64,000 bases of DNA from positions 744,001 through 808,000 of the forward strand of contig NZ_CP059154.1 in assembly GCF_013456555.2 (NCBI RefSeq), in the 5' to 3' direction. Of this stretch, positions 9,125-18,610 are shown piece by piece; position 1 is the stretch's first letter, and every line of letters begins with the position of its first letter. Below the pieces are notes generated by a model. That model was not told the DNA's origin. It saw nothing but the letters and a program-made list of their open reading frames with translations, and searched no databases. Source of the stretch: Natrinema zhouii (GTDB lineage: Archaea > Halobacteriota > Halobacteria > Halobacteriales > Natrialbaceae). The position numbers and the translations under genes are program-made.

Positions 9125-9718
9125 TTACTCGATACGAGAGAGTTTGCCGTCGACGTTGCGTTCGTGATTACGGTTCTGAACGACGTGGGCGCTCGAGAGA
9201 CAGAAAAAGGCGACGACGACGAGACCCGCGAGAGCAGTCATCGGCACGGCCGACAGGAGCGGGACGCCGAGGAACGCTGCACCGAGGAGGGACGCACCGA
9301 CCACGCTAAGCCCGGCATACCATCGGTCCCACCGATCCTGTCGATGGTTGTCCGTATCGAGATACATCATCAACAGGTCCGCGTTGTCCGCGAGCGAAAT
9401 CAGCCCCCGATCCTGGTCGTACTCGACGATGCCGGCGTCGTCCATCTTCGGCAGGTGGGTCTGATAGAGGGCGACGTAGACTCGTTTCCGCTGGTCTGAA
9501 CTGAGTGCGTTGATGTCGGTATCGTTCTCCCAGGCGGCGATCTGTTCCGCGAGTTCGCCGAGCGTCACCGTTTCGTCGGCGTCCAGGAGGTACGCGAGGA
9601 CTTCGCGACGGCGACGATTCTTTAAGAGTTCGAAAATGACATCCTTCGAGAGCCGTTCGTTCTCCTCATCGGCGACCGACGCGATTTCGTCCGGCAGTGA
9701 CGTATCTATCGACGACAT
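9125..9718 (-). CDS. DUF7344 winged-helix protein with two membrane helices
   Basis: 197 residues. The N-terminal ~110 residues carry the haloarchaeal DUF7344 winged helix: DVIFELLKNRRRREVLAYLL, TLGELAEQIAAWEND, then KRVYVALYQTHLPKMDDAGI and VEYDQDRGLISL. The C-terminal part has two hydrophobic segments (about 140-158 and 160-180) before a short charged tail. The family is thought to regulate transcription in haloarchaea; here the DNA-binding domain would face the cytoplasm tethered to the membrane. It is a single-gene unit with long spacers on both sides. A shorter soluble relative lies at 23065-23403. Confidence 0.82.
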   Translation of the reverse strand: MSSIDTSLPDEIASVADEENERLSKDVIFELLKNRRRREVLAYLLDADETVTLGELAEQIAAWENDTDINALSSDQRKRVYVALYQTHLPKMDDAGIVEYDQDRGLISLADNADLLMMYLDTDNHRQDRWDRWYAGLSVVGASLLGAAFLGVPLLSAVPMTALAGLVVVAFFCLSSAHVVQNRNHERNVDGKLSRIE

Positions 9719-10542
9719 TATCGCGACCCTCCGATCGTAGCGGTTCCATTCGCGTTCGCTGTTCCCTGTACTCGGCGGGAAAAGTCACCGGAGCATCGGC
9801 TCGGCGGCGACCGCTGTACGTTCGAACGGCAGGTCCAAATCACGTATGACACACCAAGTTGAACACCAACAGAGATACTCTTAAAAACGACCACGTTTCG
9901 CACCCTCTGCAAAGGAGGTACGGAACGACTTCCCGATGGCGTTACAGCGGCGACTTCGCGCCGCCGCGACGGCCGCTCGCGATCCCCGGCGAAGCCGATC
10001 AGTACCGATCGCTTGTACGCGCGTATCGATGGCGTACGGAGACGCGGGCCGAGAACGAATTTGTTACCGACACGACTCGGGGGAGTGAGTGAGAACACGA
10101 CACCGATACCGATCGTTCGCCCCAGCGGATATAAAGTCGATCGACAGTTCACATACGAACGACGCCTTTCTCTGTCGAATAACGGGATTTACGCCGGAGG
10201 TTCGAGGCAACAATCCCCTCGTTTCATGTGTCGTGCTCACATATCTCATTATGGGTCGAAGCGACCGGTACCGATCGTTTCGCCCGGACACGACCGATGG
10301 GACACGGTCTCGACGCGACTGTCACAGTTGTTTGCTTGACGGAGTGACGGTCGCGTCGGTCGTCTTCGTGGTTCGGTTTGAGCATCGGCGACGTGACACC
10401 TTACTGGCTATCGCGTAGACGTCCGTCGGATCCATCCAGCGAATCGTCTCACTGACGGCCAGCCGGCAGAATAGTAAGTCGGTGTTTCTCGCGAAACCAT
10501 GTGAACCCCTTACAGTGACTGGACGGTTTCGGACGAATACTG
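9719..10542. other. Long gene-free spacer upstream of the TFB gene
   Basis: About 820 bases between two divergent genes. I see no intact gene. The motif ACCGATCGTT(T)CGCCC occurs near 10105 and again near 10270, with a weaker ACCGATCGCTTG near 10005; the first copy is followed by GGATATAAAG near 10127, a TATA-like string. This could be a complex promoter region for the TFB gene, but the TATA-like string is ~400 bases from its ATG. Confidence 0.4.
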
Positions 10543-11502
10543 ATGACGCGGTCTATAATCGATCACGCGAGCAACGAATCGCAGTCGGAGGCGGTCGAGG
10601 CAGAGCTCTGTCCCGACTGCGAGACCGATACGATCATCCACGATCCGGACCGCGGCGAACGGGTCTGTGAGGAGTGTGGCCTGGTCCTCACCGAGGATCC
10701 CATCGATTACGGGCCGGAGTGGCGGGCGTTCAACGCACAGGAACACGACGAACTCTCGCGGGTCGGCGCGCCGCTGACTCAGTCGATGCACGACCGAGGG
10801 CTGACCACGACCATCGACTGGCGCAACAAGGACGCGAACGGCCACTCGATGTCGGCCGACAAACACGGGCAGCTCCATCGTCTCCGGGTCTGGCAGGAAC
10901 GAATCCGAACGAAAAACGCGGGCGAACGGAACCTCAAGTACGCCCTCTCGGAGATCGATCGGATGGTCAGCGCGTTAGGCGTCCCCAAGCCCGTCAAGGA
11001 GACCGCGAGCGTCATCTACAGACAGGCGCTCGAGCAAGACCTCATCCGGGGCCGATCGATCGAGGGCGTCGCGACCAGCGCGCTCTACACCGCGTGCCGT
11101 AAGGAGGATATACCGCGGAGCCTCGAGGAAGTAACCTCCGTTTCACGCGTCGATCAGCGCGAGATCGGTCGCACCTACCGATACATCGCGGACGAATTGG
11201 ACATTAATCTCGAGCCGACGAACCCTCGGCAGTTCGTCCCGCGGTTTTGCTCGGAACTGGACGTCGACAACGACGTCGAGACCAAGGCCATCGAGATCAT
11301 CGACCTGACGACCGAAAAGGGGCTGCACTCGGGCAAGTCACCGACGGGATTCGCCGCCGCGGCGATCTACGCCGCTGGGCTGCTCTGCGACGAGACCATC
11401 CCGCAGCGAGCGGTCGCCGACACCGCACAGACGACCGTCGTCACCGTCCGAAACCGATATCGCGAACAGCTCGAGGCGATCGATCAGCAGCCGATCACAT
11501 GA
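10543..11502 (+). CDS. tfb: Transcription initiation factor IIB (TFB)
   Basis: 319 residues. An N-terminal zinc ribbon (CPDC at 23-26 and CEECG at 43-47) is followed by the B-finger/linker (DPIDYGPEWRAFNAQEHDEL) and two cyclin-like repeats (about 120-205 and 215-310) ending in a VTVRNRYREQLEAI recognition region. TFB bridges TBP and BRE DNA and recruits RNA polymerase. Haloarchaea carry many TFB paralogues with different regulons, so this one may be specialised. The spacer upstream is unusually long. The 3' end overlaps by 8 bases the convergent small gene at 11495-11704. Confidence 0.95.
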   Translation: MTRSIIDHASNESQSEAVEAELCPDCETDTIIHDPDRGERVCEECGLVLTEDPIDYGPEWRAFNAQEHDELSRVGAPLTQSMHDRGLTTTIDWRNKDANGHSMSADKHGQLHRLRVWQERIRTKNAGERNLKYALSEIDRMVSALGVPKPVKETASVIYRQALEQDLIRGRSIEGVATSALYTACRKEDIPRSLEEVTSVSRVDQREIGRTYRYIADELDINLEPTNPRQFVPRFCSELDVDNDVETKAIEIIDLTTEKGLHSGKSPTGFAAAAIYAAGLLCDETIPQRAVADTAQTTVVTVRNRYREQLEAIDQQPIT

Positions 11503-11704
11503 TCGAGCGGTCGTTCTCGTCCTCTTCGTAGACCTCCTCGTCGAGCAACGCGTGGAGGTTGCTGTAGGGAACGAACGCGAGGAACCGGTCGTTATCGTCG
11601 TATAGCTCGAGTCCGTTATCGGTGTGATCGTAGCGCTCGCAGACGATCTGTCCTTCGGGGAGGATCGCGCGGTACATACGATACCGTACGTACTCATCCG
11701 GCAT
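11495..11704 (-). CDS. Small conserved acidic haloarchaeal protein
   Basis: 69 residues, starting MPDEYVRYRMYRAILPEGQI and ending in an acidic EEVYEEDENDRSIM tail. The composition and clean start argue for a real gene; the family is unknown to me. It is convergent with the TFB gene and their stop regions overlap by 8 bases, while its start lies 61 bases from the divergent helicase gene, so the two may share a promoter region. Confidence 0.65.
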   Translation of the reverse strand: MPDEYVRYRMYRAILPEGQIVCERYDHTDNGLELYDDNDRFLAFVPYSNLHALLDEEVYEEDENDRSIM

Positions 11705-11765
11705 ATCTGTTGGCCGTGATCGGCGAGCGAAATCGGTTTACCCCCACCGCCGCTACGACCGGGCA

Positions 11766-13712
11766 GTGACCGACGAACGTTCTTCGACGTCTCCCGACGA
11801 GCAGCGAAGCGATCCCCACGACTCGAGCGACGGGGAGACGGCCGACGCCGACGCGACTTCAGACGAGAACGACGTCAATGAGAACGACGCCGACGGGAAC
11901 GACAACGCTGACGAGTTCACCATCGCCGACTTCCACGACGCCAGTCAGCAGGAGGGACGGCCGGTTCTCACCGCTGCGGCCGTCTCCCGCGCACTCGAGC
12001 TCTCCCACGAGGAAGCGAACGAACGACTCGAGGCGCTCGCCGACCGCGGCGCACTCGAGCGACTGGCCGTCTCGACGGATCCCGTCGTCTGGTACCCGAC
12101 CGAACTCGAGGACCTGACGGATCGCGAGCGGGTGGTCGTCTTCCCGAAACAGCGGGAGATCGTCGTCGATCGGCCCGACCAGTTCACGCGCGCGCAACTA
12201 TCTCAGTTCGCCCACCTCGCGGATGCGAACGGAGAGCAAGGGTATCGGTACGTCGTTCGGCCGGCCGATATCTGGGGCACGCCTCACGACTCCTTCGAGG
12301 ACCTCGCGCGGACGATGCGGCAGGCGCTGGGCCAGCGCTCGGACGCTCTCGAGGAGTGGGTCCACAGTCAGTGGGACCGGGCCCACCAGTTCCGGCTGAC
12401 GACCCACGAGGAGGGCTACACCGTGCTCGAGGCACAGAGCCCCGAGATCATGGGCAACGTCGCCCGGCAGAAACTCGACGAGGAACACGTCCACGCGCCG
12501 ATCTCCGAGACCGAAGACTGGGTGCGGGAGGGCTCTGAGGCCGCGATCAAACGCATCCTCTACGAGGCCGGCTATCCGGTCCAGGACCACCGCGAACTCG
12601 AGTCCGGCGAGGAACTGCCCATCGAGCTCGAGGTGCGATTGCGGGACTACCAGCAGACGTGGGTCGACCGCTTCGCGGAGGCCGGCGAAGGCGTCTTCGT
12701 CGGCCCGCCCGGCAGCGGAAAGACCGTCGCCGCAATGGGCGCGATGGCCCACGTCGACGGCGAGACGCTCGTGTTAGTCCCGAGTCGCGACCTCGCCCAG
12801 CAGTGGGCCGACGCGATCCTCGAGTATACCTCGCTCGAGGCCCACCAGATCGGCCAGTACCACGGCGGCCGGAAGGAAGTGCGGCCGGTGACGATCGCCA
12901 CCTACCAGATCGCGGGGATGGATCGCCACCGCTCGCTGTTCGACGACCGCGAGTGGGGACTGGTAATCTTCGACGAGTGCCAGCACGTCCCCTCGGACGT
13001 GTATCGGCGGAGTACGCACCTGCAGTCCAAGCACCGTTTGGGGCTCAGCGCCAGCCCCATCCGGGAGGACGACCGCCAGACCGAGATCTTCACCCTCGTT
13101 GGACCGCCGATCGGCACCGACTGGGAGGCGCTGTTCGAGGCCGGCTTCGTCGCCGAACCCGAACTCGAGATCCGCTACGTGCCGTGGGGCGACGACGAAC
13201 AGGCCAACGCCTACGGCTCGGCCGACGGCCGCGAGAAGTACCGCATCGCCGCGGAAAACCGAGGGAAGATCGACGAGGTCCGGTACCTGCTGTCGGCCCA
13301 CCCCGACGCGAAGGCGATCGTCTTCGTCGACTACCTCGATCAGGGCCGCGAGCTATCCGAAGCGCTCGAGGTCCCGTTCCTCAGCGGCGAGACGCCACAT
13401 CACGAGCGCCGGCGGCTGCTCGAGGAGTTCCGGCGGAACGAGCGCGATCTCCTGCTCATCTCGCGGGTCGGCGACGAGGGGATCGACCTGCCGACGGCGG
13501 ATCTGGCGATCGTCGCCTCCGGTTTGGGCGGCTCGCGGCGTCAGGGAACCCAGCGCGCCGGGCGAACGATGCGTCCCGCCGGCGGCGCGCTCGTCTACGT
13601 CCTCGCGACCCGAGGGACGCGCGAGGAGGATTTCGCCCGGAAACAGCTCCAGCATCTGGGTCGCAAGGGGATGACGATCCGCGAACAGGCCGTCGAGCGC
13701 GGCGAGGACTGA
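11766..13712 (+). CDS. XPB/Rad25-like superfamily 2 DNA helicase
   Basis: 648 residues from a GTG start. A Glu/Asp-rich N-terminal leader (~1-45) is followed by a winged-helix-like segment and a ~200-residue accessory region, then two RecA-like domains: motif I GPPGSGKTVAAMG, motif Ia VLVPSRDLAQQW, motif II VIFDECQHVPS, motif III LGLSASPIRED, then FVDYLDQGRELSEAL and motif VI TQRAGRTMRPAGG. Motif II reads DECQ rather than the DEVH of classical XPB. Likely an ATP-dependent 3'-5' DNA helicase in repair or transcription-coupled processes. It is followed 148 bases later on the same strand by a HerA-like ATPase. Confidence 0.88.
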   Translation: MTDERSSTSPDEQRSDPHDSSDGETADADATSDENDVNENDADGNDNADEFTIADFHDASQQEGRPVLTAAAVSRALELSHEEANERLEALADRGALERLAVSTDPVVWYPTELEDLTDRERVVVFPKQREIVVDRPDQFTRAQLSQFAHLADANGEQGYRYVVRPADIWGTPHDSFEDLARTMRQALGQRSDALEEWVHSQWDRAHQFRLTTHEEGYTVLEAQSPEIMGNVARQKLDEEHVHAPISETEDWVREGSEAAIKRILYEAGYPVQDHRELESGEELPIELEVRLRDYQQTWVDRFAEAGEGVFVGPPGSGKTVAAMGAMAHVDGETLVLVPSRDLAQQWADAILEYTSLEAHQIGQYHGGRKEVRPVTIATYQIAGMDRHRSLFDDREWGLVIFDECQHVPSDVYRRSTHLQSKHRLGLSASPIREDDRQTEIFTLVGPPIGTDWEALFEAGFVAEPELEIRYVPWGDDEQANAYGSADGREKYRIAAENRGKIDEVRYLLSAHPDAKAIVFVDYLDQGRELSEALEVPFLSGETPHHERRRLLEEFRRNERDLLLISRVGDEGIDLPTADLAIVASGLGGSRRQGTQRAGRTMRPAGGALVYVLATRGTREEDFARKQLQHLGRKGMTIREQAVERGED

Positions 13713-13860
13713 GTCGGGGCGGTCGGGCGGAGAGAGGGAGACAGAACGGCCCCACGGATGGAACGGCCCGCGAATGCGACCCCGAATCGAGGCCAATATT
13801 CAAGGTTGCGTGTTCGAACTGTACTCATAGTATGAACGAGCCACGCGGTCGCGGGGTGAG

Positions 13861-15621
13861 GTGGCGGTGAGCGACGGAGGGACCCAGCGCCAAATTCTCG
13901 TCGGCGAAACGGCCGACGGCGTGAACCTGAAACTGCCAGTCGTCGAACTGCTGACCGGTCGCGGGTTCGTGACCGGGAAATCGGGCTCCGGCAAATCGAA
14001 CACCGCGTCGGTGATCGCCGAGGAGCTGCTCGAGGCGGGCTATCCCCTCCTCATCGTCGACACGGACGGGGAGTACTACGGGCTGAAAGAGGAGTACGAG
14101 ATGCTCCACGCGGGGGCCGACGAGGAGTGCGACATCCAGATCGGACCGGAGCACGCCGAACAGATGGCCACCATCGCTCTCGAGGAGAACGTTCCCGTCA
14201 TCCTCGACGTTTCGGGCTACCTCGACGAGGACGTGGCGGACGAGTTGCTCCGGGAGGTCGCCCGCCAACTGTTCGTCAAGGAGAAGAAGATGAAGAAGCC
14301 GTTCCTGCTGGTGGTCGAGGAGGTCCACGAGTACATTCCGGAGGGCGGCGGGGTCGGCGAGACCGGAAATCTGCTGATCAAGATCAGTAAGCGGGGCCGC
14401 AAACACGGCCTCGGGATTCTGGGGATCAGCCAGCGACCGGCCGACGTCAAGAAGGACTTCATCACGCAGGCGAACTGGCTCGTCTGGCACCGACTGACCT
14501 GGGACAACGACACCAAGGTTGTCGGCCGGATCATCGACACCGAGTACTCCGAACTCGTCGCGGATCTCGACGATGGCCAGGCGTTCGTCCAGACAGACTG
14601 GACCGAAGTCGACGTTCGGAAGGTCCAGTTCCGCCGCAAGCGGACCTTCGACGCCGGCGCGACGCCCGGTCTCGAGGATTTCGAGCGCCCCGAGCTCAAG
14701 TCCGTCTCGGACACGCTGGTCGGCGACCTCCAGGACATCTCCGAGCGCAAGGACCGCGAACAGGACCGGATCAACGAACTCGAGAACGAAATCGAGAAGA
14801 AGGAAAAACGAATCGAAACCCTCGAGGACGAACTCTCCTCGGCGCGGGACGTCTCGAGTGCGGCCAGGCAGATGGCCGACGCACTGCAGAACACGGAGTC
14901 AGTCCAAGCGGAGCTCCCCGGCTCCAGCGACGACCTGCGTCGGCTCCACGAGGAGATCGCCGAGCTAGAGACCGAACGTGACGAGATTCGGGAGACCCTC
15001 GACGCGCGGGACGAGCGAATCGAGAGCCTCGAGGCCGAACTCGCGGCTCTCGAGGACGAACTGACGCAACGACGGAAGGAGAACGAGCAATTACGCGGCA
15101 TCGTCCGCGACCTCGAGCGCGAACGGACCGACGCAAACGAGGCGGACGAGAGCGGGGCCAGCGAGGAGTCGCCCATTCTGCAGGCCGACGGCGACGACAT
15201 CGAGTTCGGTTACACGCCCGTCGACGCGGATTCCGATTCGGACGGTGAGAGCGGGTCAAATGGAGCTGGGGGCGGGTCAGATGGAGCGATGACCGACGAT
15301 TCGACGCTCGTCGTCGCGGACGAAGAGCGCGAACTCGCGGAGCTGTTCGAGGTCTCGTGGGTCCGCGACCGAGTCACTCGAGCGTGCGAGGGATCGCAGT
15401 GCTCGGTCGATGCGGCACGCGAGGTTCTGACCGTCTTCGCCCAGTACGGCTCGCTCGAGGTGGAGCCGGTCGCCGGCCGGGTGAATCGGTCGACGATCGC
15501 CGTACAGAGTCTCCTCTCGGAGCTGCGGACGGAAGGAATACTCGAGCGAACCGGCGAACGAACGTACGCGCTGTCCGACGACGTTCGCGCGGAACTGACG
15601 CCGTCCGCCGGCGGCGACTGA
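13861..15621 (+). CDS. HerA/FtsK-like ATPase with long coiled coil and C-terminal winged helix
   Basis: 586 residues; GTG at 13861 or 13867 are both possible. Walker A FVTGKSGSGKSNTASV lies near residues 36-51 and Walker B FLLVVEEVHEYIPEG near 143-157, with SKRGRKHGLGILGISQRPAD beyond, all typical of DUF87/HerA DNA translocases. Residues ~285-435 form a strongly charged heptad-rich coiled coil (KDREQDRINELENEIEKKEK...). An acidic linker precedes a C-terminal winged-helix-like domain (~500-575). Classical HerA works with the nuclease NurA, which is not nearby; the upstream neighbour is an XPB-like helicase. The added coiled coil suggests oligomer bridging or SMC-like tethering, which is inference. 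Confidence 0.85.
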   Translation: MAVSDGGTQRQILVGETADGVNLKLPVVELLTGRGFVTGKSGSGKSNTASVIAEELLEAGYPLLIVDTDGEYYGLKEEYEMLHAGADEECDIQIGPEHAEQMATIALEENVPVILDVSGYLDEDVADELLREVARQLFVKEKKMKKPFLLVVEEVHEYIPEGGGVGETGNLLIKISKRGRKHGLGILGISQRPADVKKDFITQANWLVWHRLTWDNDTKVVGRIIDTEYSELVADLDDGQAFVQTDWTEVDVRKVQFRRKRTFDAGATPGLEDFERPELKSVSDTLVGDLQDISERKDREQDRINELENEIEKKEKRIETLEDELSSARDVSSAARQMADALQNTESVQAELPGSSDDLRRLHEEIAELETERDEIRETLDARDERIESLEAELAALEDELTQRRKENEQLRGIVRDLERERTDANEADESGASEESPILQADGDDIEFGYTPVDADSDSDGESGSNGAGGGSDGAMTDDSTLVVADEERELAELFEVSWVRDRVTRACEGSQCSVDAAREVLTVFAQYGSLEVEPVAGRVNRSTIAVQSLLSELRTEGILERTGERTYALSDDVRAELTPSAGGD

Positions 15622-15645
15622 GCGGAATCTCTCTGTCAGAGGATA

Positions 15646-16770
15646 TTATCGGCGGAGGCGGTCGGCGGCCGCCTCGATCTCGGACGGCTCGATTCCCTGG
15701 TGGACGGGAAGCGCAACGAGTTCCGCCGAGAGCCGGTTCGCGGTCTCGTACTCGTCGTTACCCCGAACGGACTGTCGAAGTATCGGCCAGGTGTGTGCGC
15801 CCGCGACGCCGGCCGCCTCGAGTTCCGCGAGCAAACGGGCCGGATCGTCGGCCCGGACAGGGAATTCGTACGGGGAGATCCCGGGTGGGAGCGAGTCATA
15901 CCGGATCGTCACGTCGTCCCGTTCGTCGAAGATTCCTCGCCACGTCCGGTAGTTCTCCCGCCGTGTCTCTCGAATCTCGTCCGGATCGGCGCCGTCGGTG
16001 ACCGACGCCGAGAGTTTCGACATGGGCACTTTGGCGGCCTCGTACCTCGCCTCGGGGTCGACCGACTGCGAGCCGTCCACGCCGTCGGAGAGGGCCGCTT
16101 CGACCGACCGATAGAGCGATGGACTCCGCTCGAGGACGGCTCCGACGACCGACGTTGCGACGAACCGGCAGTCGGCGGTCCCGACGCGCTCGGACGGGCC
16201 GGCGAGCGGTGACGGGGAATACCGCTCGCGGAGCTCCTCGTCGGTTCGATAGAGCAGGGCCCCGTCGGGAACCGGGAGCAGTTTCCGCAGCGTCGTGATG
16301 CCGAGATCGCCGTACGTCCCGAGTAGCGTCCCCTCGTGGACGCTGAGCGGCGAATGCGCGTTGTCGTCGATGTGGTAACAGTCGTACTCGTCCGTCAGGG
16401 AGGCGATCCGCTCGAGGCCGGGCTGTGGAAAGCCGAAGTAGTTGACGGACATGACGGCGACGGTCTCGTCGTCGATCCGCCCCTCGAGATCGGCGACATC
16501 GGGGGCGAACGACTCCTCGATCGCGTAGAACCGCGCCTCGAGTCCGAGTTCGCGGAACGGTTCGACGACCGCCGGCGAGAGGTAGGCCGGAACGACGACG
16601 TTTCCGCCGGGATGGGCGACGCCGGCGAGTCCGTCCCTGAGCGCGACTTTCCCGGAGCCGTAGTACGTGGACGCGACGTCGGGGGCGTGGCGGTCGACGA
16701 ACGAATCGATTCCGCCCGTTGCCGACCGAGCAACCGAGAGATCGAACATGGAAGGGGTAGCACTGATCAT
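15646..16770 (-). CDS. DegT/DnrJ/EryC1-like PLP-dependent aminotransferase
   Basis: 374 residues; an internal Met at 16749 (MFDLSVARS) is an alternative start. The fold-type I order is visible: substrate/PLP segment YYGSGKVALRDGLAG, NVVVPAYLSPAVVEPF, VAVMSVNYFGFPQPGLERI, the PLP-ring segment CYHIDDNAHSPLSVH, and the lysine segment LGITTLRKLLPVPDGALL, whose Lys is the candidate Schiff-base residue. The family transaminates nucleotide-linked keto-sugars or related metabolites. It is divergent from the phosphodiesterase-like and FemAB-like genes at 16982-19617, a combination seen in surface-glycan or lipid-modification loci. Substrate unknown. Confidence 0.75.
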   Translation of the reverse strand: MISATPSMFDLSVARSATGGIDSFVDRHAPDVASTYYGSGKVALRDGLAGVAHPGGNVVVPAYLSPAVVEPFRELGLEARFYAIEESFAPDVADLEGRIDDETVAVMSVNYFGFPQPGLERIASLTDEYDCYHIDDNAHSPLSVHEGTLLGTYGDLGITTLRKLLPVPDGALLYRTDEELRERYSPSPLAGPSERVGTADCRFVATSVVGAVLERSPSLYRSVEAALSDGVDGSQSVDPEARYEAAKVPMSKLSASVTDGADPDEIRETRRENYRTWRGIFDERDDVTIRYDSLPPGISPYEFPVRADDPARLLAELEAAGVAGAHTWPILRQSVRGNDEYETANRLSAELVALPVHQGIEPSEIEAAADRLRR

Positions 16771-16981
16771 ACGGAGGACCGCTGTGTTCCATCGATACCA
16801 GGAACGACGGTCATCGAACCAGTTCGGGCTTGCGTCGTCTTAGTGAACCGGAGGATACAGCCCGTGAACCAGCGGCAATGGGTACTTACAGCCGACGATA
16901 GTCCGCACCCTCGCTCTGCAACCTCGAACGGACGGCCAAAGCACTCGCATAACAAAGCCCAGGCGGACGGACAACGCATCC

Positions 16982-18610
16982 ATGGCGAGTTCGACCGACG
17001 ACAAAGACCTCCGTCTGCTCGTTGTGGGGCTCGACGCCGGCTGTCGAGCGGTGCTCGAGCCGCTGTTCGAGTCGGGCGAACTGCCGACCCTCCAGCGACT
17101 GTTCGAAACGGGCACCGCGGGACCCCTCGAATCCCAGATCCCACCCTGGACGGCGAGCGCCTGGCCGTCGCTGTACACCGGGAAAAACCCGGGCAAACAC
17201 GGCGTGTACGATTTCCTTTCGTTCGATGGCTACGATTGGGGCGTGGTCAACGCGACGCACGTCCGCGAGCGGCCGGTCTGGGAACTGCTGAGCGACAACG
17301 GGTTCTCGAGTGTCGTCGTCAACGTCCCCGTGACCTACCCGCCTCGGTCGTTCAACGGAGCATTGATTCCGGGGCTGACCGCTCCCGAGGACCCGGACTG
17401 CCATCCCGAAGGGATCCTCGAGGACGTCAAGCTGGCTTGCGGCGGCGAGTACTGGCTCTACCCCCAGCGCAGCCCGTTACCGGACCGGTCGATCGAGAGG
17501 TACGAACGAATGATCGAACTCCGGGGAACGGCGTTTCGCTATCTCTCCCGCCGGTTCGCCCCGGACTTCGGCTTCCTCCAGTTCCAGCAGACCGACTCGG
17601 TGTTTCACGAACGACCCGGAGACAAGGAGGCGATCGAAGCGGTCTACCGCGCGGTCGACCGCCAACTCGAGGAGACGCTCGAGCGGACGGAGCCCGAAAA
17701 CGTCCTGGTCGTCAGCGATCACGGGATGGGAAAAGTGACCGGCGACGAGTTCCGCGTCAACGAGTTCCTCCGGGACGCGGGTTACGTGAGCGCCCAGAGC
17801 GGGGGTGAGGGAATGCCCGACTGGTCGAAGTCCTGGGAGAACGACCTGCTCGAGGGGACGGACGCCGGCGACGCCGATCCCGGCGTGCTCGAGCGGGTAA
17901 TGAACCTGGCCGCGAGCGCCGGGATTACAACACAGCGGGTCGCGAACGCGCTCGACCGCGTCGGACTGAAGGAGCCGATCGGCGCGCGAGTGCCCAACGA
18001 TATGATCCGGGCGGCGAGCGAACAGGTCGACTTCCCGAACTCCCGGGCGTACGTCCGGTCGAAGAGCGAACTCGGCGTCCGGATCAATCTCGAGGGGCGC
18101 GAGCCGAACGGACAGGTTCCGGCCGCAGCGTACGAGGCCGTCCGCGAGGAACTCATCGAGACCCTGTCGGCGGTTCGAACGCCGGATGGCGAGCCGATGT
18201 TCGACGCCGTCGAGCCCAGAGAGACCTACTTCGAGGGGCCACACGTCGACGAGGCACCCGACATCCTGACGGTCCCGGCGGGGTTCGACAACGCGATCGT
18301 GGCCGACCTCGGCAAGGAACGGTTCGGCGAGCCGATGGAGCCGTGGAATCACAAACGGACCGGCATCGTCGCGGCCGCCGGGCCGGCGTTCGACAAGTCC
18401 GCCGCGCTCGAGGGGGCGACGATCTTCGATATCGCGCCGACGATCTGTTCGCTGTTCGACGTCCCCGTCGATGTCGCGATGGACGGCGAAGCGCTTCCGG
18501 TCGTCGACGGAAGCACGGAGCGACCGTACCCGGCCTACGACACAGAGCCGATCGAAGCGACCGATGACGGCACCGTCGAAGAGAGACTCTCCGACCTTGG
18601 GTACCTATGA
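16982..18610 (+). CDS. Alkaline-phosphatase-superfamily phosphodiesterase/nucleotide pyrophosphatase
   Basis: 542 residues. The start motif LLVVGLDAGCRAVLEPL carries the first metal Asp, followed by PLESQIPPWTASAWPSLYTGKNPGKHGVYDF, where the Thr/Ser nucleophile of the type I phosphodiesterase family lies; later VLVVSDHGMGKVTG supplies the Asp-His metal pair. No signal peptide is visible, so it acts in the cytoplasm. Family members hydrolyse phosphodiesters of nucleotides or transfer phospho-groups on glycans. The stop overlaps the ATG of the FemAB-like gene by 4 bases (ATGA), indicating translational coupling. Confidence 0.85.
   Translation: MASSTDDKDLRLLVVGLDAGCRAVLEPLFESGELPTLQRLFETGTAGPLESQIPPWTASAWPSLYTGKNPGKHGVYDFLSFDGYDWGVVNATHVRERPVWELLSDNGFSSVVVNVPVTYPPRSFNGALIPGLTAPEDPDCHPEGILEDVKLACGGEYWLYPQRSPLPDRSIERYERMIELRGTAFRYLSRRFAPDFGFLQFQQTDSVFHERPGDKEAIEAVYRAVDRQLEETLERTEPENVLVVSDHGMGKVTGDEFRVNEFLRDAGYVSAQSGGEGMPDWSKSWENDLLEGTDAGDADPGVLERVMNLAASAGITTQRVANALDRVGLKEPIGARVPNDMIRAASEQVDFPNSRAYVRSKSELGVRINLEGREPNGQVPAAAYEAVREELIETLSAVRTPDGEPMFDAVEPRETYFEGPHVDEAPDILTVPAGFDNAIVADLGKERFGEPMEPWNHKRTGIVAAAGPAFDKSAALEGATIFDIAPTICSLFDVPVDVAMDGEALPVVDGSTERPYPAYDTEPIEATDDGTVEERLSDLGYL

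Noticed and set aside
7898..9499. 533-codon plus-strand frame
   Set aside because: Arg/Val-rich shadow of the amidotransferase and DUF7344 genes; no domain.
12659..13870. 403-codon plus-strand frame inside the helicase gene
   Set aside because: Arg/Pro-rich out-of-frame reading of the helicase with no protein-like motif.
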